Program-made: the position numbers and the translations under genes
Assembly: GCA_009746045.1 (NCBI GenBank)
Contig: RPFO01000296.1
Location: forward strand, 3,056,798 to 3,120,797
Source of the DNA: Mesostigma viride
Lineage: Eukaryota; Streptophyta; Mesostigmatophyceae; Mesostigmatales; Mesostigmataceae
DNA length: 64,000 bases
Reading direction: 5' to 3'
Shown: positions 10,328 through 19,207 of the stretch, piece after piece
Numbering within the stretch: position 1 is the stretch's first letter
Layout of the letters: each line of letters opens with the position of its first letter
The notes under the pieces: generated by a model
The model's input: only the letters and a program-made list of their open reading frames with translations
The model's database searches: none
What the model was told of the DNA's origin: nothing

Positions 10328-11038
10328 AAAGCACATCACCTTAGCAGTAAAGCAGGTTGCTGAGGCTTGTTCCTGTAGGCTGGTTGCTCTCAAGCCTAAG
10401 AAGTCTCATGTCAGACAACCTGTGTTGCAGCCTGGATATGTACAATGTGATATCCAAGAAATCAGGAAACTGATTTTGTTGGTGGGTGTTGACAGATACA
10501 CCAAGTACAAGGTGCTGGAGCTGTTGCAAGACAAATCTAAGCCATGTTTGGTGGCTGGGCTCCAGGCTATCAGATCCAGAAATTGAAACCAGTGATCCAG
10601 CTGCAGTGTGATTTAGAATTTGAGTGCTGCATGGGGCATGAAGACCTCCCTGAGTTATTTGTTGTACACAGGGAGTCCCATGGCAGTCAAGGCGTGGTGG
10701 AGAGGACAGTCAGAGAGATCAAGACTATTCTGCTGACGGAGAAGAAGATTCCCAGATTGGTTCCAGCTATTATCAAGACGGCCTGGTTAAGGTCAGTTGA
10801 AGACAGATTGAATGTCAGGGCATCCATGTATGTTGGAGAGGTCCCTGTGACTCCATTATCATTGCATCTTCGGGAGCTCCCTACTAAGGTTGAGCAAGCC
10901 TGGAAAGATAGCCTTATGTTCAAGTTTGCCAAGTTGAGGCAGAAAGACAAGGGCTGGAGTGTTCTGAAACCTGTTGTTGGCCAGAGGGTAATTGTGTGGA
11001 AAGAGCCCAAGCTTGCAGGCAAGCGTGGTAGCTGGCAC
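10328..11038 (+). pseudogene. CopB integrase, interrupted
   Basis: Homology to the CopC integrase starts near 10345 with ACSCRLVALKPKKSH, then QCDIQEIRK and VGVDRYTKYKVLEL. A shift near 10580 moves into the frame containing QLQCDLEFECC and HRESHGSQGVVERTVRE, which carry the second Asp and the catalytic Glu. The Asp-Glu spacing is 29 residues, shorter than the usual 35 or so. The C-terminal SH3-like part starts (VGQRVIVWKEPKLAGKRGSW) and is cut by CopC after GGCAC (11034-11038). It resumes at 19213 with HPGVVTRVE. Integrase would insert the cDNA into the genome. The gene is inactive here. Confidence 0.8.
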
Positions 11039-11682
11039 ATTTAGATGAACGCGGATCAGTGAGTTTCTGGTCTTCCCAAGATGTGATGAATGGAGCCATG
11101 GTTTCAACCAGCGGCTTTTAACCTTTACCACAGTTGCCTCACTACCCTGTGGTCACTAGCCTGAGGCGGCAGTACCCACGGACGGTGTTGGGAAAAGACG
11201 CTTGGCCACTGCTGTGTCCGAGCCTTTCTAGGTCTCACCATTGCTGCCAGGCCTTGCACGCCTTGGCAGGTCCGCCACTGTCAATTTCCTTGGTTGCATC
11301 AATCCAGGACGTCTGTCCTTCCATGAATGACAGTAACGCTCTGGATTTATCCGTCATGACAAGTACCCATCCATCCCAGGCCTGCAGGACTGCCAGTCCT
11401 GAAGTCCTGTGACATTCTTGGTACCATCAACCAATATTGACCACAGTACCTCCTAGTGACAGTCGGTCCTGTGACACGTAACGTGTGATGGTTCACCCAA
11501 CACTGCCACGTGCCCTGTCCCTCACGTGTCCTTAGTCCTGGTACTGCTGTAGCGTCCGGCGGCATTACTTCGGGACTTGATAACTCTCAAGTTCCTTGTC
11601 CAAATGAGGCGTTTAGCACGGCGTTGGAAAGGCCACTTCAAGTATGATATGCTTAGCATATTGCATCACCAATATGCTAACT
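11039..11682 (-). repeat. CopC 3' LTR (644 bp)
   Basis: Read on the minus strand it begins AGTTAGCATATTGG and ends CATCTAAAT. The terminal hairpin is GCATATTG pairing with CAATATGC. It matches 18564-19207 word for word, so ORFs that appear in both places are LTR shadows, not genes. Confidence 0.93.
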
Positions 11683-12645
11683 CCAACCCTTTCTTGTTTT
11701 GGAGCTGCAAGCTTCACACCATGACCAACCCATTCCTTGCTGCCTTGTGAAATGGACACCTGGTTACCCTGGACTTATAATAAGCCTCATGAGCACCCCT
11801 TTTGCCACCTTAATGGTATCCTTCTTAGGGATCTATGGTTCAACCCTGCCATCTGATCATTAACTTGACCTGCAGGTCATCCCCAACCCTTTCTTTTGCA
11901 ACTGTACCTTGGCTTGGGCTTAAAGGAGGATATTGAATATTCCTTAGGCAACATATCCTGGATATCTGAATGAGAGGCCCTGACTACAGGAAACGTATTA
12001 CAGTGAGTTCCTGGTCTTCCCAGTTATCACTGGCGCCCGTTTCATGGCGCCCGCCCCGAGCGTTCCAGGCATCATCCATCCAAATGTTCACCAATGGAAA
12101 CCACTTCAACACCACTGTGCCACTGCTTGATGGGGAGCCCATGTCATCACTGGGTGTTAAAGCCCAGGAGTCATACATACCAGGCTGTGGCTCAACTAGG
12201 GAATCGAACCCTACCCCAGAACCCCAGGTTAAACTTAACCTGGTCACATGACAGACAACAAGAGAGATTGGCATACAACATGATTATGTTTTATTATAGA
12301 ATATCCACCAAAACCAATGTTGAGTGTTCCCAGTGGACCAGCCTGCACCAGCAAGGCCCAACTGTCAGGTTACAACACCATAATATCCAAGGTTGTCACT
12401 TATTCACAGCTAAAGAAAACTAAACAAGAGAGATATATACAAACAACCTGGAAGAACTCTCAACATGGCCTGCCCTGTCATGGCCTAACTGCCCGAGGCC
12501 AAAGGCATCCCACTGTGCTAATCCTTTACAGGAAGAGCTTGCTCCTGTTGAGCCTTCTACCTGCTTGGTGACAGGTAGGCTACCTGTTGCCCTCCCCCCT
12601 GGGGACAACAGCACTGGTCAGCCACCAACTGGCAAAGGCTGGACT
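11683..12645 (-). other. CopC 3' untranslated region
   Basis: There is no gene between the pol stop and the 3' LTR. The T-arm-like GGGTTCGATTCCC is present on the minus strand at 12211-12199. A purine-rich run (AAAACAAGAAAGGGTTGG on the minus strand) ends directly at the LTR and is the likely polypurine tract. Confidence 0.7.
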
Positions 12646-15219
12646 TCAAGTCCCACCAGAAAAGGGGTACATGAGCCCTTTGAGCACAGGGTATTGTAGC
12701 TCAGCCTTGCTCTCCAGCTTGGTGAGGGCGTCTGCTGGGTTGTCAACACCAGGCACATGTTCAAGATGAGCAAGGTAAGACATCTCCTTCAGCAACAAAT
12801 AATCCAGATCCCTGCTCCTGGCGAGCTGTCTGTGCACAAACTGCACCATGCCCATGCTGTCTGTCTTGACCAGTGTGTGCAGCTGCAAGCTACAGGAAGC
12901 TACCTGACAGAGCTGGTAGAATAACTCCCTGAGGTAAAGAGCAGTGTGTAGCCCCTCACATATTGCCCTGCACTCAGCAATGTCACTGCTGGGCGTCACC
13001 CTGTTCTGTAACCTACTGTACCAGCTGACCAGAGAAGTGTGCTCCTGTTGTAGTGTAATGAGTGCTGCTGCCCTACCCCTGACATCCGTCACCTTCCTGC
13101 TGTCCATGGAACTGTCCACAAAAAGCACCATGTTGAGTGGTTTGTACAAGTCCACAGCTGCCAGTATGAGTGGAGGTGAGCTCCTGACAGACTCAACCAC
13201 CTGCTCTGCCCCTACCTCAACCAGCTGAGCATCTGTGAGCCTACTCAGCACCAACAAATCTGGGGCACAAATGCTAGCTAGCCAAGCCAACATTCCCCTG
13301 ATTGTGGCACACCTGGCCTGGGTAATGGGCTGCTGGAGGGCATCAATGATCTGCTGAGGATAGTTGTTGCCACCCTCCATCTTGATAAACCAAGTACCTG
13401 CCCTCTTGATCAGCGTGGCCTGCATTCCACAAAACACCATGGGCTCATCCTGCTTCATGTGCTGGACCTTTCCTAACTCAAACCTCTTCTGGATCTTGGA
13501 CAGTACTGAATCCACCCACTCAGGAGGCCCTAGAAGGTGCAGGTCATCTCCATGCAGAGATGCAAACACAGGCAACCCTTCATGAGTACTCTGGAACAAG
13601 CAAGGATCAACTGGAGACACAGTAAAGCCACAGTGAGTTTTCAGAAACTTTTCCAGGCTCTTTCTCCAGATGATAGGGCTGGACCTGAGACCCTCCAAAC
13701 CCTTGAGTATTCTGAGATATTTTGACTTGATCTCTGCTCTCCACACCTTGGGCACTGTTACAAAGAAGGGAGGGATATCACGCCACGTCTCCTTGGCCTG
13801 CTCCACATCACCTTTAAGAAAAGCCCTCTTGAAATCAATCAGCACAGAGCTGTACGCAATGCCCTTGACCAGGAAAGACAGATATATACACAGAACAATC
13901 CTCCAGGTATCATGCAGCATCCCAGGCGTATACAACTCCTCATCTGTCAGCTCCCCCGTGCCATGGTACTCAGTCACAACTGGCCTCACATGTGGCACCT
14001 GCACACCGTCTATCTCCTTCAGCTTGAGCACAAACAAGAGCCTTAGCAACTGATGCTCCCTGGGCAACTCATCCACAGGCTCAGCACAGTTAGACACTAT
14101 CCAGTCATGCCCACTGGAGACAAACCCTAGAATCCATGCCTTAGCCATCTTGGGGCTTTGCATCAACTCTACCAACTGGTGCCAGGAAATAGGACTGTGA
14201 CCAGCAATCTGGTACTTGTGCACCCCCAAGTCCCGTGGATCTAGGGTGGTTGGGATGATCAACAAGTCCTCAGCAATGGGCTCCTTGCCTTCAGGCCCCA
14301 CACTCTGCTGCCCCTTCACAGCCTTGACTGCCACAGCTAGACCCTTGGAGTAGTGATATCTCTGGAGGGGCAAACTGCCATGACCTTCTAGTGCAAGCTC
14401 ATCTGCTGACAGAGTCACTCCTGGCATGCACAAGAAATTCTGGCCCAAAATGGCAGGCCCCTGGTACCCTTCCACCACACAGAACGCAGTGGGGACACCC
14501 AGGATAGGCACAGTCACTTCCCCTAGGATCTTCATTGTTACAGTGCCCGTAAAGTCACTCACTGCCCTGCAGCCAGCCTTATTCACCTTCAGGCCCTGAG
14601 CATCCTCCACCCTGATGATAGACACCTCTGAGTTAGTATCCACTTCTAGGGTAGCAGCCCAGCAAGAACCCCATTCAGTCAACTTAGATACCTTGGGATC
14701 CTTGTGCTTGTTGAACATGAGCGACCGGACAATGTCTGCCATGAGTGGCCTCTTGGACCCTGGTGCAGGCCCAGCCCCCGTTGGCTCCACCACAGGTGAT
14801 GCAGTTGCCTCCTGCACCTCATCATCATCAGAGGGATAGCCACCTCCCACGTCAGTGACAGGCACATCAACTACCTGGTCCTTAACCTGGCCCTCCAGCC
14901 AACACTGGGGTCCAGGCCCGTCTGCAGGCCAGATTGCATGTGGCTTGCGTTCCTTGACGTTGGCCCAGCTCAACCTGTAAACATGCCTGGGATTACTCTC
15001 CAAGGCCACAAGGCAGGAACGATTGGCATCTTCCACACAGGTCACCACCCCGTTCTGCCACTTGCCCCTCTTGCCCTGCATTGATGGCTCCTTCCACATT
15101 CTGACCTTCAGCCCCACCTGAGGCCTCAGCACATTCCAGCCCCTATCCTTGCGTCTCAACTGAGCAAACACCCTGTCTGCTTTCCTCAAGCAAGCCTGGA
15201 CCACTTCCTGGGCTAGCAT
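12646..15219 (-). CDS. CopC pol: integrase C-terminus, retropepsin-like domain, RT, RNase H
   Basis: An 857-residue open frame. Residues 1-95 continue the integrase with an SH3-like segment (VGLKVRMWKEP, 35-45). Residues 190-270 look like a retropepsin: VDTNSEVS (193-200) where D-T/S-G is normal, then DFTG (222-225), and ILGQNFL (257-263). RT covers roughly 395-610 with DFKRAFL (462-468) and HGDDL (556-560). RNase H covers about 695-800 with Asp702, Glu749 and Asp787, and NPADALT follows at 827-833. In classical copia elements the protease precedes integrase; here no protease signature exists upstream. The ATG at 15219 overlaps the integrase stop in another frame, so expression needs frameshifting or re-initiation, or a one-base error exists. 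CopB shows the same domain order. Confidence 0.92.
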   Translation of the reverse strand: MLAQEVVQACLRKADRVFAQLRRKDRGWNVLRPQVGLKVRMWKEPSMQGKRGKWQNGVVTCVEDANRSCLVALESNPRHVYRLSWANVKERKPHAIWPADGPGPQCWLEGQVKDQVVDVPVTDVGGGYPSDDDEVQEATASPVVEPTGAGPAPGSKRPLMADIVRSLMFNKHKDPKVSKLTEWGSCWAATLEVDTNSEVSIIRVEDAQGLKVNKAGCRAVSDFTGTVTMKILGEVTVPILGVPTAFCVVEGYQGPAILGQNFLCMPGVTLSADELALEGHGSLPLQRYHYSKGLAVAVKAVKGQQSVGPEGKEPIAEDLLIIPTTLDPRDLGVHKYQIAGHSPISWHQLVELMQSPKMAKAWILGFVSSGHDWIVSNCAEPVDELPREHQLLRLLFVLKLKEIDGVQVPHVRPVVTEYHGTGELTDEELYTPGMLHDTWRIVLCIYLSFLVKGIAYSSVLIDFKRAFLKGDVEQAKETWRDIPPFFVTVPKVWRAEIKSKYLRILKGLEGLRSSPIIWRKSLEKFLKTHCGFTVSPVDPCLFQSTHEGLPVFASLHGDDLHLLGPPEWVDSVLSKIQKRFELGKVQHMKQDEPMVFCGMQATLIKRAGTWFIKMEGGNNYPQQIIDALQQPITQARCATIRGMLAWLASICAPDLLVLSRLTDAQLVEVGAEQVVESVRSSPPLILAAVDLYKPLNMVLFVDSSMDSRKVTDVRGRAAALITLQQEHTSLVSWYSRLQNRVTPSSDIAECRAICEGLHTALYLRELFYQLCQVASCSLQLHTLVKTDSMGMVQFVHRQLARSRDLDYLLLKEMSYLAHLEHVPGVDNPADALTKLESKAELQYPVLKGLMYPFSGGT

Positions 15220-16181
15220 CCAAACTGCAGTGCTACAGGATTGACAGCCACCCCGTCATAATAGTAGTTTATTCTGAGGTTCAACTGTTCTTCCACCTGC
15301 CTGGTCCACACTGCCCTCTCCAAAGCAGATGCTACCAGTGGCACCTTAGGTTCTGCCAGCACTACGGTCTTGACCTCCCTGATGGATCTCTCCACAGCAC
15401 CTTGCTGTCCATGGCTCTCCCTGGGCGTGACCAGCAGCTTGCATGGCAGTTGCTCCTGCTGTGACAGTAGGCACTCAAACTGAATATCAGCCTGTACTGT
15501 CTTGTACACCCCAAAGCCTGGTAAGAGAGTCTGCAAGCCCAGCAGCAGGGTATTCCCCTTCATATCTGGCAGAATCTGGAGCAGCCTGTACCTGCTAAAT
15601 CTGTCCACTGCCACCAAAATGTATAAGCCCCTGATATGCTGGACGTCTACCTGGATGTCCCCCTTCTCCCTGGCAGGCTCCCTAGCATGGGACCTTGGCT
15701 TCTTGGCAGCATTCTCCTTACAAGTACATTGCTCAGCTGCAGCCCTGCATGCTTCCCTCAGTGGCTCATCTCCAATCTTCCAACCAAACATCTCAGCCAT
15801 GGCTGTGTGACCAAAGATATTGTGCAGCCTGCGTCCAGCATCCGTGTAGCTCAGTTGCCTAGCCAGATTACGCACCTGGGAAGACGCCTGGACGGGCCCT
15901 GCGTGTGAGGACGCAACATCCACCTTCTGCATCTTGGATCCAGAGGACCCAGCAGACCCTCCCAGCAGAGCATCTAGGCTCCCAGAGCCAACCCTGTCTG
16001 GGGACCCTCCACCTGTTGACAGTTGAGGGGATTGTTGTGCTGCAGCATGCATGCAATCTTGTGGAATGAGAACATCAGTACACCCCTGGTGCTGATCAGA
16101 GGTGGCACCCTGCCCAGATTTATTTACATGTGAAGCTGTGTCCCCACAGGGTGTCTCACTATGTACACGGGACTGCTTCAC
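15213..16181 (-). CDS. CopC integrase
   Basis: This 322-residue segment inserts element cDNA into DNA. A Ser/Gly-rich N-terminal linker (1-105) is followed by a zinc-binding-like region with His120, His125, Cys152 and Cys154 (C-x-C rather than C-x2-C). The catalytic core follows: Asp179 in QVDVQH, VAVDRFSRY (190-198), Asp232 in QADIQFE, and Glu264 in GAVERSIRE. The second Asp and Glu are 31 residues apart, short of the usual 35 or so. The frame has no good ATG at its start. It is continuous with gag through UGA-CUA, which points to readthrough. It stops at 15213, seven bases inside the pol frame. No protease motif lies between the gag knuckle and this core. Confidence 0.9.
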   Translation of the reverse strand: MKQSRVHSETPCGDTASHVNKSGQGATSDQHQGCTDVLIPQDCMHAAAQQSPQLSTGGGSPDRVGSGSLDALLGGSAGSSGSKMQKVDVASSHAGPVQASSQVRNLARQLSYTDAGRRLHNIFGHTAMAEMFGWKIGDEPLREACRAAAEQCTCKENAAKKPRSHAREPAREKGDIQVDVQHIRGLYILVAVDRFSRYRLLQILPDMKGNTLLLGLQTLLPGFGVYKTVQADIQFECLLSQQEQLPCKLLVTPRESHGQQGAVERSIREVKTVVLAEPKVPLVASALERAVWTRQVEEQLNLRINYYYDGVAVNPVALQFGC

Positions 16182-16190
16182 TAGTCACTT
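16179..16190 (-). promoter_or_regulatory. gag/integrase UGA-CUA-G readthrough context
   Basis: On the minus strand the codons read AAG TGA CTA GTG AAG CAG. The gag stop TGA occupies 16187-16185 and the integrase frame continues in phase. UGA followed by CUAG is a well-known efficient readthrough context in viral and animal genes. Here it would yield mostly Gag and some Gag-integrase. This is inference from sequence only. Confidence 0.6.
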
Positions 16191-17507
16191 CTGATCAGAC
16201 TGCCCCTTCTTCTTGTTTGGGCAATCCCTCTTCCAGTGACCTTCCTTGCCACAAGCAAAACACTTGCTCTTGCCAGACCCTCCCCCTGGGGCCTTGCTGT
16301 CCTGCTTGTTCTGGTTGCCTGAGGCCTGATTGTTATTCTGCCCCTGGCCACCACCCTTACCCTGCTGATGGCTGTTACGGTTGCCAGACTGGTTCCCCTG
16401 ATTCTGGTTCCCCTGCTGACCTCCTCCACCACCCTGGTTCTGCTCCTTCTGGGCCTGCTTCCTTCTCCTGCTACCATACCGTGTCCCAGATGGGGTACGG
16501 TTCTTGCCCTGGCTAGCCTGAGACGCTGACCCTCCCTGAGAACTGATACCCTTGCAGGTAGGGACCCGGGTCCTGAAGTTTAGTATCACACGCTTCAGAG
16601 CCCCCCAGGTGCCATCAGTGAGATCACAGAGCTGCCTAGCAGTAGCCCTACCTTCCTCTGACAAGCCCATCTTATCAAAGAAGTGGTCTGCTGCTGCCCT
16701 GACTGTCACACTGAAGCCCTGCTTCTTGCCTGCCTCCACGATCAACTCAAACCTGGCCAGCTCAGCAGCCACCTCACCCTTGATCTCAAACTCATCAAAT
16801 TCTCTCTTCTTTTCCATGGTGAGATTGTGAACCCTGTCAGAAAACTCCTCCTTGATGTCATCCAGGAACTGCAGCCAAGTGTGCCCCTCTTTCAGAGCAT
16901 GCCTAGCCATGTCATTGACCCTTTCAGACGACCCCTTGTTTGCGGTGGAAGAGTGAAACACCCTGACAATATCCACACCTGCTGCGACAGAGCCCACAAC
17001 TAGCTTCATGTCATCAAGCCATTTATCCAGGTTGTCTTGCTTCAGGGAGGGTTGAGCGCTTTCTGCCCATTCATGACTGTCACAGCATCAGAAAATGGAC
17101 GGGTGCCAGGCAACACACTCCCCACACGCACTGGTGGTGCCTGGGGAGGGTCAATCCTAGCCTCCAAACGCTCGGGCAACACCAGACACCCTATCGTGAA
17201 CAGCAGCTTGCTTTGCAGCACGCACACCTGGGGTGACGATGGCGTCCTCCTCACCAGGCGTTGTGAGCACCACTGCATCCGTAGGTCGCCTGGCACGCTT
17301 GACTTTCTCCGCCTCAGCTTGCCCATCACGCCACCGCTTGTGTGTTCTCCCGGCTCTGGGGTCCATCTCTGGGATAGGTTGCCCAGCTGGCGCCTCCACG
17401 CCCCTCTCCTCCATCGCCTCCCCTTCCTCTCTGGCGATGTCCTCCTCTGCCGTTCGCTCCCGTTGCTCCTCGAATGTCGCCGCACCCCGGCTTGCCCTCC
17501 TAGGCAT
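16185..17507 (-). CDS. CopC gag, C-terminal part with CCHC knuckle
   Basis: The open frame 17009-16185 contains LKLVV-type helical Gag sequence, a Gln/Asn/Gly-rich stretch and the zinc knuckle CFACGKEGHWKRDC (C-x2-C-x4-H-x4-C), ending SDQK and UGA. Upstream the same protein can be followed through shifts near 17030 and 17170 to an ATG at 17507 (MPRRASRG, an acidic Arg/Glu-rich region). Gag packages element RNA. Because the LTRs are identical, the two frame breaks are either very recent or sequence errors. Alternatively 17507 starts a separate protein after the N-terminal ORF. Confidence 0.75.
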
Positions 17508-17575
17508 TATATACAATGGCTGCGACCAACTTTGCAACAAGAAAACAGCAAACTCTCCACCTATCCTCCACCCCC

Positions 17576-18539
17576 TCAAGCCTCGTTTTCAGACGAAGCT
17601 TCTCCTGCAACCGGTGCAGGTGCTGGCTCGTGGAACGGTCCCTCCACCGGATTCAATGGCTGCCCCTGGTCGTCGTGAGTAGGCACAGGCCTAATAACCA
17701 CCGGAAGCCTCAAACCATACGCGTAATCACGTATCCAGCGAGAACGCCCCCACCTCAGCAAATGAGCCTCACCTAAACCAACGTTGTCGTCAATGTGGTA
17801 GCGATTAAGCTCGTCCCGCTGCGCCTGCTCACGGCCCTCCTGAGAGCCGTCGCCCTCGTGACGCCTCTGGGCCGGCTGTACTACCGCCCCTTGGCTGATC
17901 TACGAAGTCGTAGAAGGCGTCGTCGGCTGAGACCTCTCGACCGCCAACCACGTCGACAGTCAAACTTAGCTGGTTTAACTCTCGGCGAGAATGTGGAGTA
18001 TCCCGACTAGTGTAGATGGAGAAGGGATTAAGAGTAATGAAGACACGATCAGCAGCGCCTCTGGTCAACTCTAAGACAGAGTGCGCCAGATTCTGGCACT
18101 CTGCCACCAACGCCTGCGTACTGCCACGAACGATGGCCTCCCGCCTGTCCCGGGCGACCTGCACCACGTTTGGCACGCCGGTGTAGTCGTCCCCAAGGCG
18201 GAGATTGGCGACAAGGTCGTTTATCTCTCGGGCACCCCCGAGGCTTATGGCAATTATCTGCAAAAGCAGAGTGACCACCTGCTCAAACGCGAATGCGTTT
18301 GTGTGGCCAGCCCGCCAAGACGCTGGCAGCCTTCTGATGATTTCCGCGAGGTCCTCGCGAAATCTCAGCAGCTGCTCGGCCGCTCCTCGGACGTACTCGC
18401 CCGGCGCCGACACCGCTCTAATATTTCGGCGCACTTCCTCCGAGTCCTCGTGCCCTCCTGCGGGTACTGGACTGGACGCCGCTACCGTTGCTGCACGCGC
18501 AAAGGTGTTTGTCCTAGCTTCAGAGTCCGAATTCGACAT
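17576..18539 (-). CDS. CopC gag-like N-terminal ORF
   Basis: The ATG at 18539 (MSNSDSEARTNTF) lies only about 25 bases after the 5' LTR, making it the first ORF of the transcript. The frame runs to 17829. One shift at a G run near 17893 opens a continuation (QPAQRRHEGDGSQEG ... ASSENEA) to 17576. The middle is predicted to be helical (LAEIIRRLPASWR, FEQVVTLLLQIIAISLGG), as in capsid domains. No known domain was recognised by eye. The position argues for gag or an extra structural ORF. About 320 residues if the shift is an error. Confidence 0.6.
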
Positions 18540-18563
18540 ATCCGTCGACCAGACTGTAATACG
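18540..18563 (-). promoter_or_regulatory. CopC primer binding site (candidate)
   Basis: On the minus strand, after the 5' LTR, the sequence is CGTATTACAGTCTGGTCGAC. Its complement, GACCAGACTGTAATACG, resembles the anticodon arm of a tRNA-Tyr (CUGUAA loop). There is no TGG start, so full-length tRNA 3'-end priming is unlikely. The same CGNATTACA stands in CopB. Confidence 0.4.
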
Positions 18564-19207
18564 ATTTAGATGAACGCGGATCAGTGAGTTTCTGGTCTTC
18601 CCAAGATGTGATGAATGGAGCCATGGTTTCAACCAGCGGCTTTTAACCTTTACCACAGTTGCCTCACTACCCTGTGGTCACTAGCCTGAGGCGGCAGTAC
18701 CCACGGACGGTGTTGGGAAAAGACGCTTGGCCACTGCTGTGTCCGAGCCTTTCTAGGTCTCACCATTGCTGCCAGGCCTTGCACGCCTTGGCAGGTCCGC
18801 CACTGTCAATTTCCTTGGTTGCATCAATCCAGGACGTCTGTCCTTCCATGAATGACAGTAACGCTCTGGATTTATCCGTCATGACAAGTACCCATCCATC
18901 CCAGGCCTGCAGGACTGCCAGTCCTGAAGTCCTGTGACATTCTTGGTACCATCAACCAATATTGACCACAGTACCTCCTAGTGACAGTCGGTCCTGTGAC
19001 ACGTAACGTGTGATGGTTCACCCAACACTGCCACGTGCCCTGTCCCTCACGTGTCCTTAGTCCTGGTACTGCTGTAGCGTCCGGCGGCATTACTTCGGGA
19101 CTTGATAACTCTCAAGTTCCTTGTCCAAATGAGGCGTTTAGCACGGCGTTGGAAAGGCCACTTCAAGTATGATATGCTTAGCATATTGCATCACCAATAT
19201 GCTAACT
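18564..19207 (-). repeat. CopC 5' LTR (644 bp)
   Basis: Direct repeat of 11039-11682 with no difference seen. It lies next to the GGCAC duplication at 19208-19212, after which the CopB integrase coding sequence resumes. Confidence 0.93.

Larger units (their letters stand above)
11039..19207 (-). mobile_element. CopC: complete copia-like LTR retrotransposon inside CopB
   Basis: Two 644-bp LTRs (11039-11682 and 18564-19207), identical by eye, bound an 8.2-kb element on the minus strand. The target duplication is GGCAC (11034-11038, 19208-19212). On the minus strand the order is 5' LTR, short leader, gag, UGA stop, integrase, retropepsin-like domain, RT, RNase H, 3' untranslated region, polypurine tract (RC of 11684-11705) and 3' LTR. 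Identical LTRs imply a recent insertion. This is the most intact copy of the family here. Confidence 0.95.

Noticed and set aside
11134-11565. Small ORFs repeated at 18659-19090
   Set aside because: They lie in the two identical CopC LTRs and have no motif.
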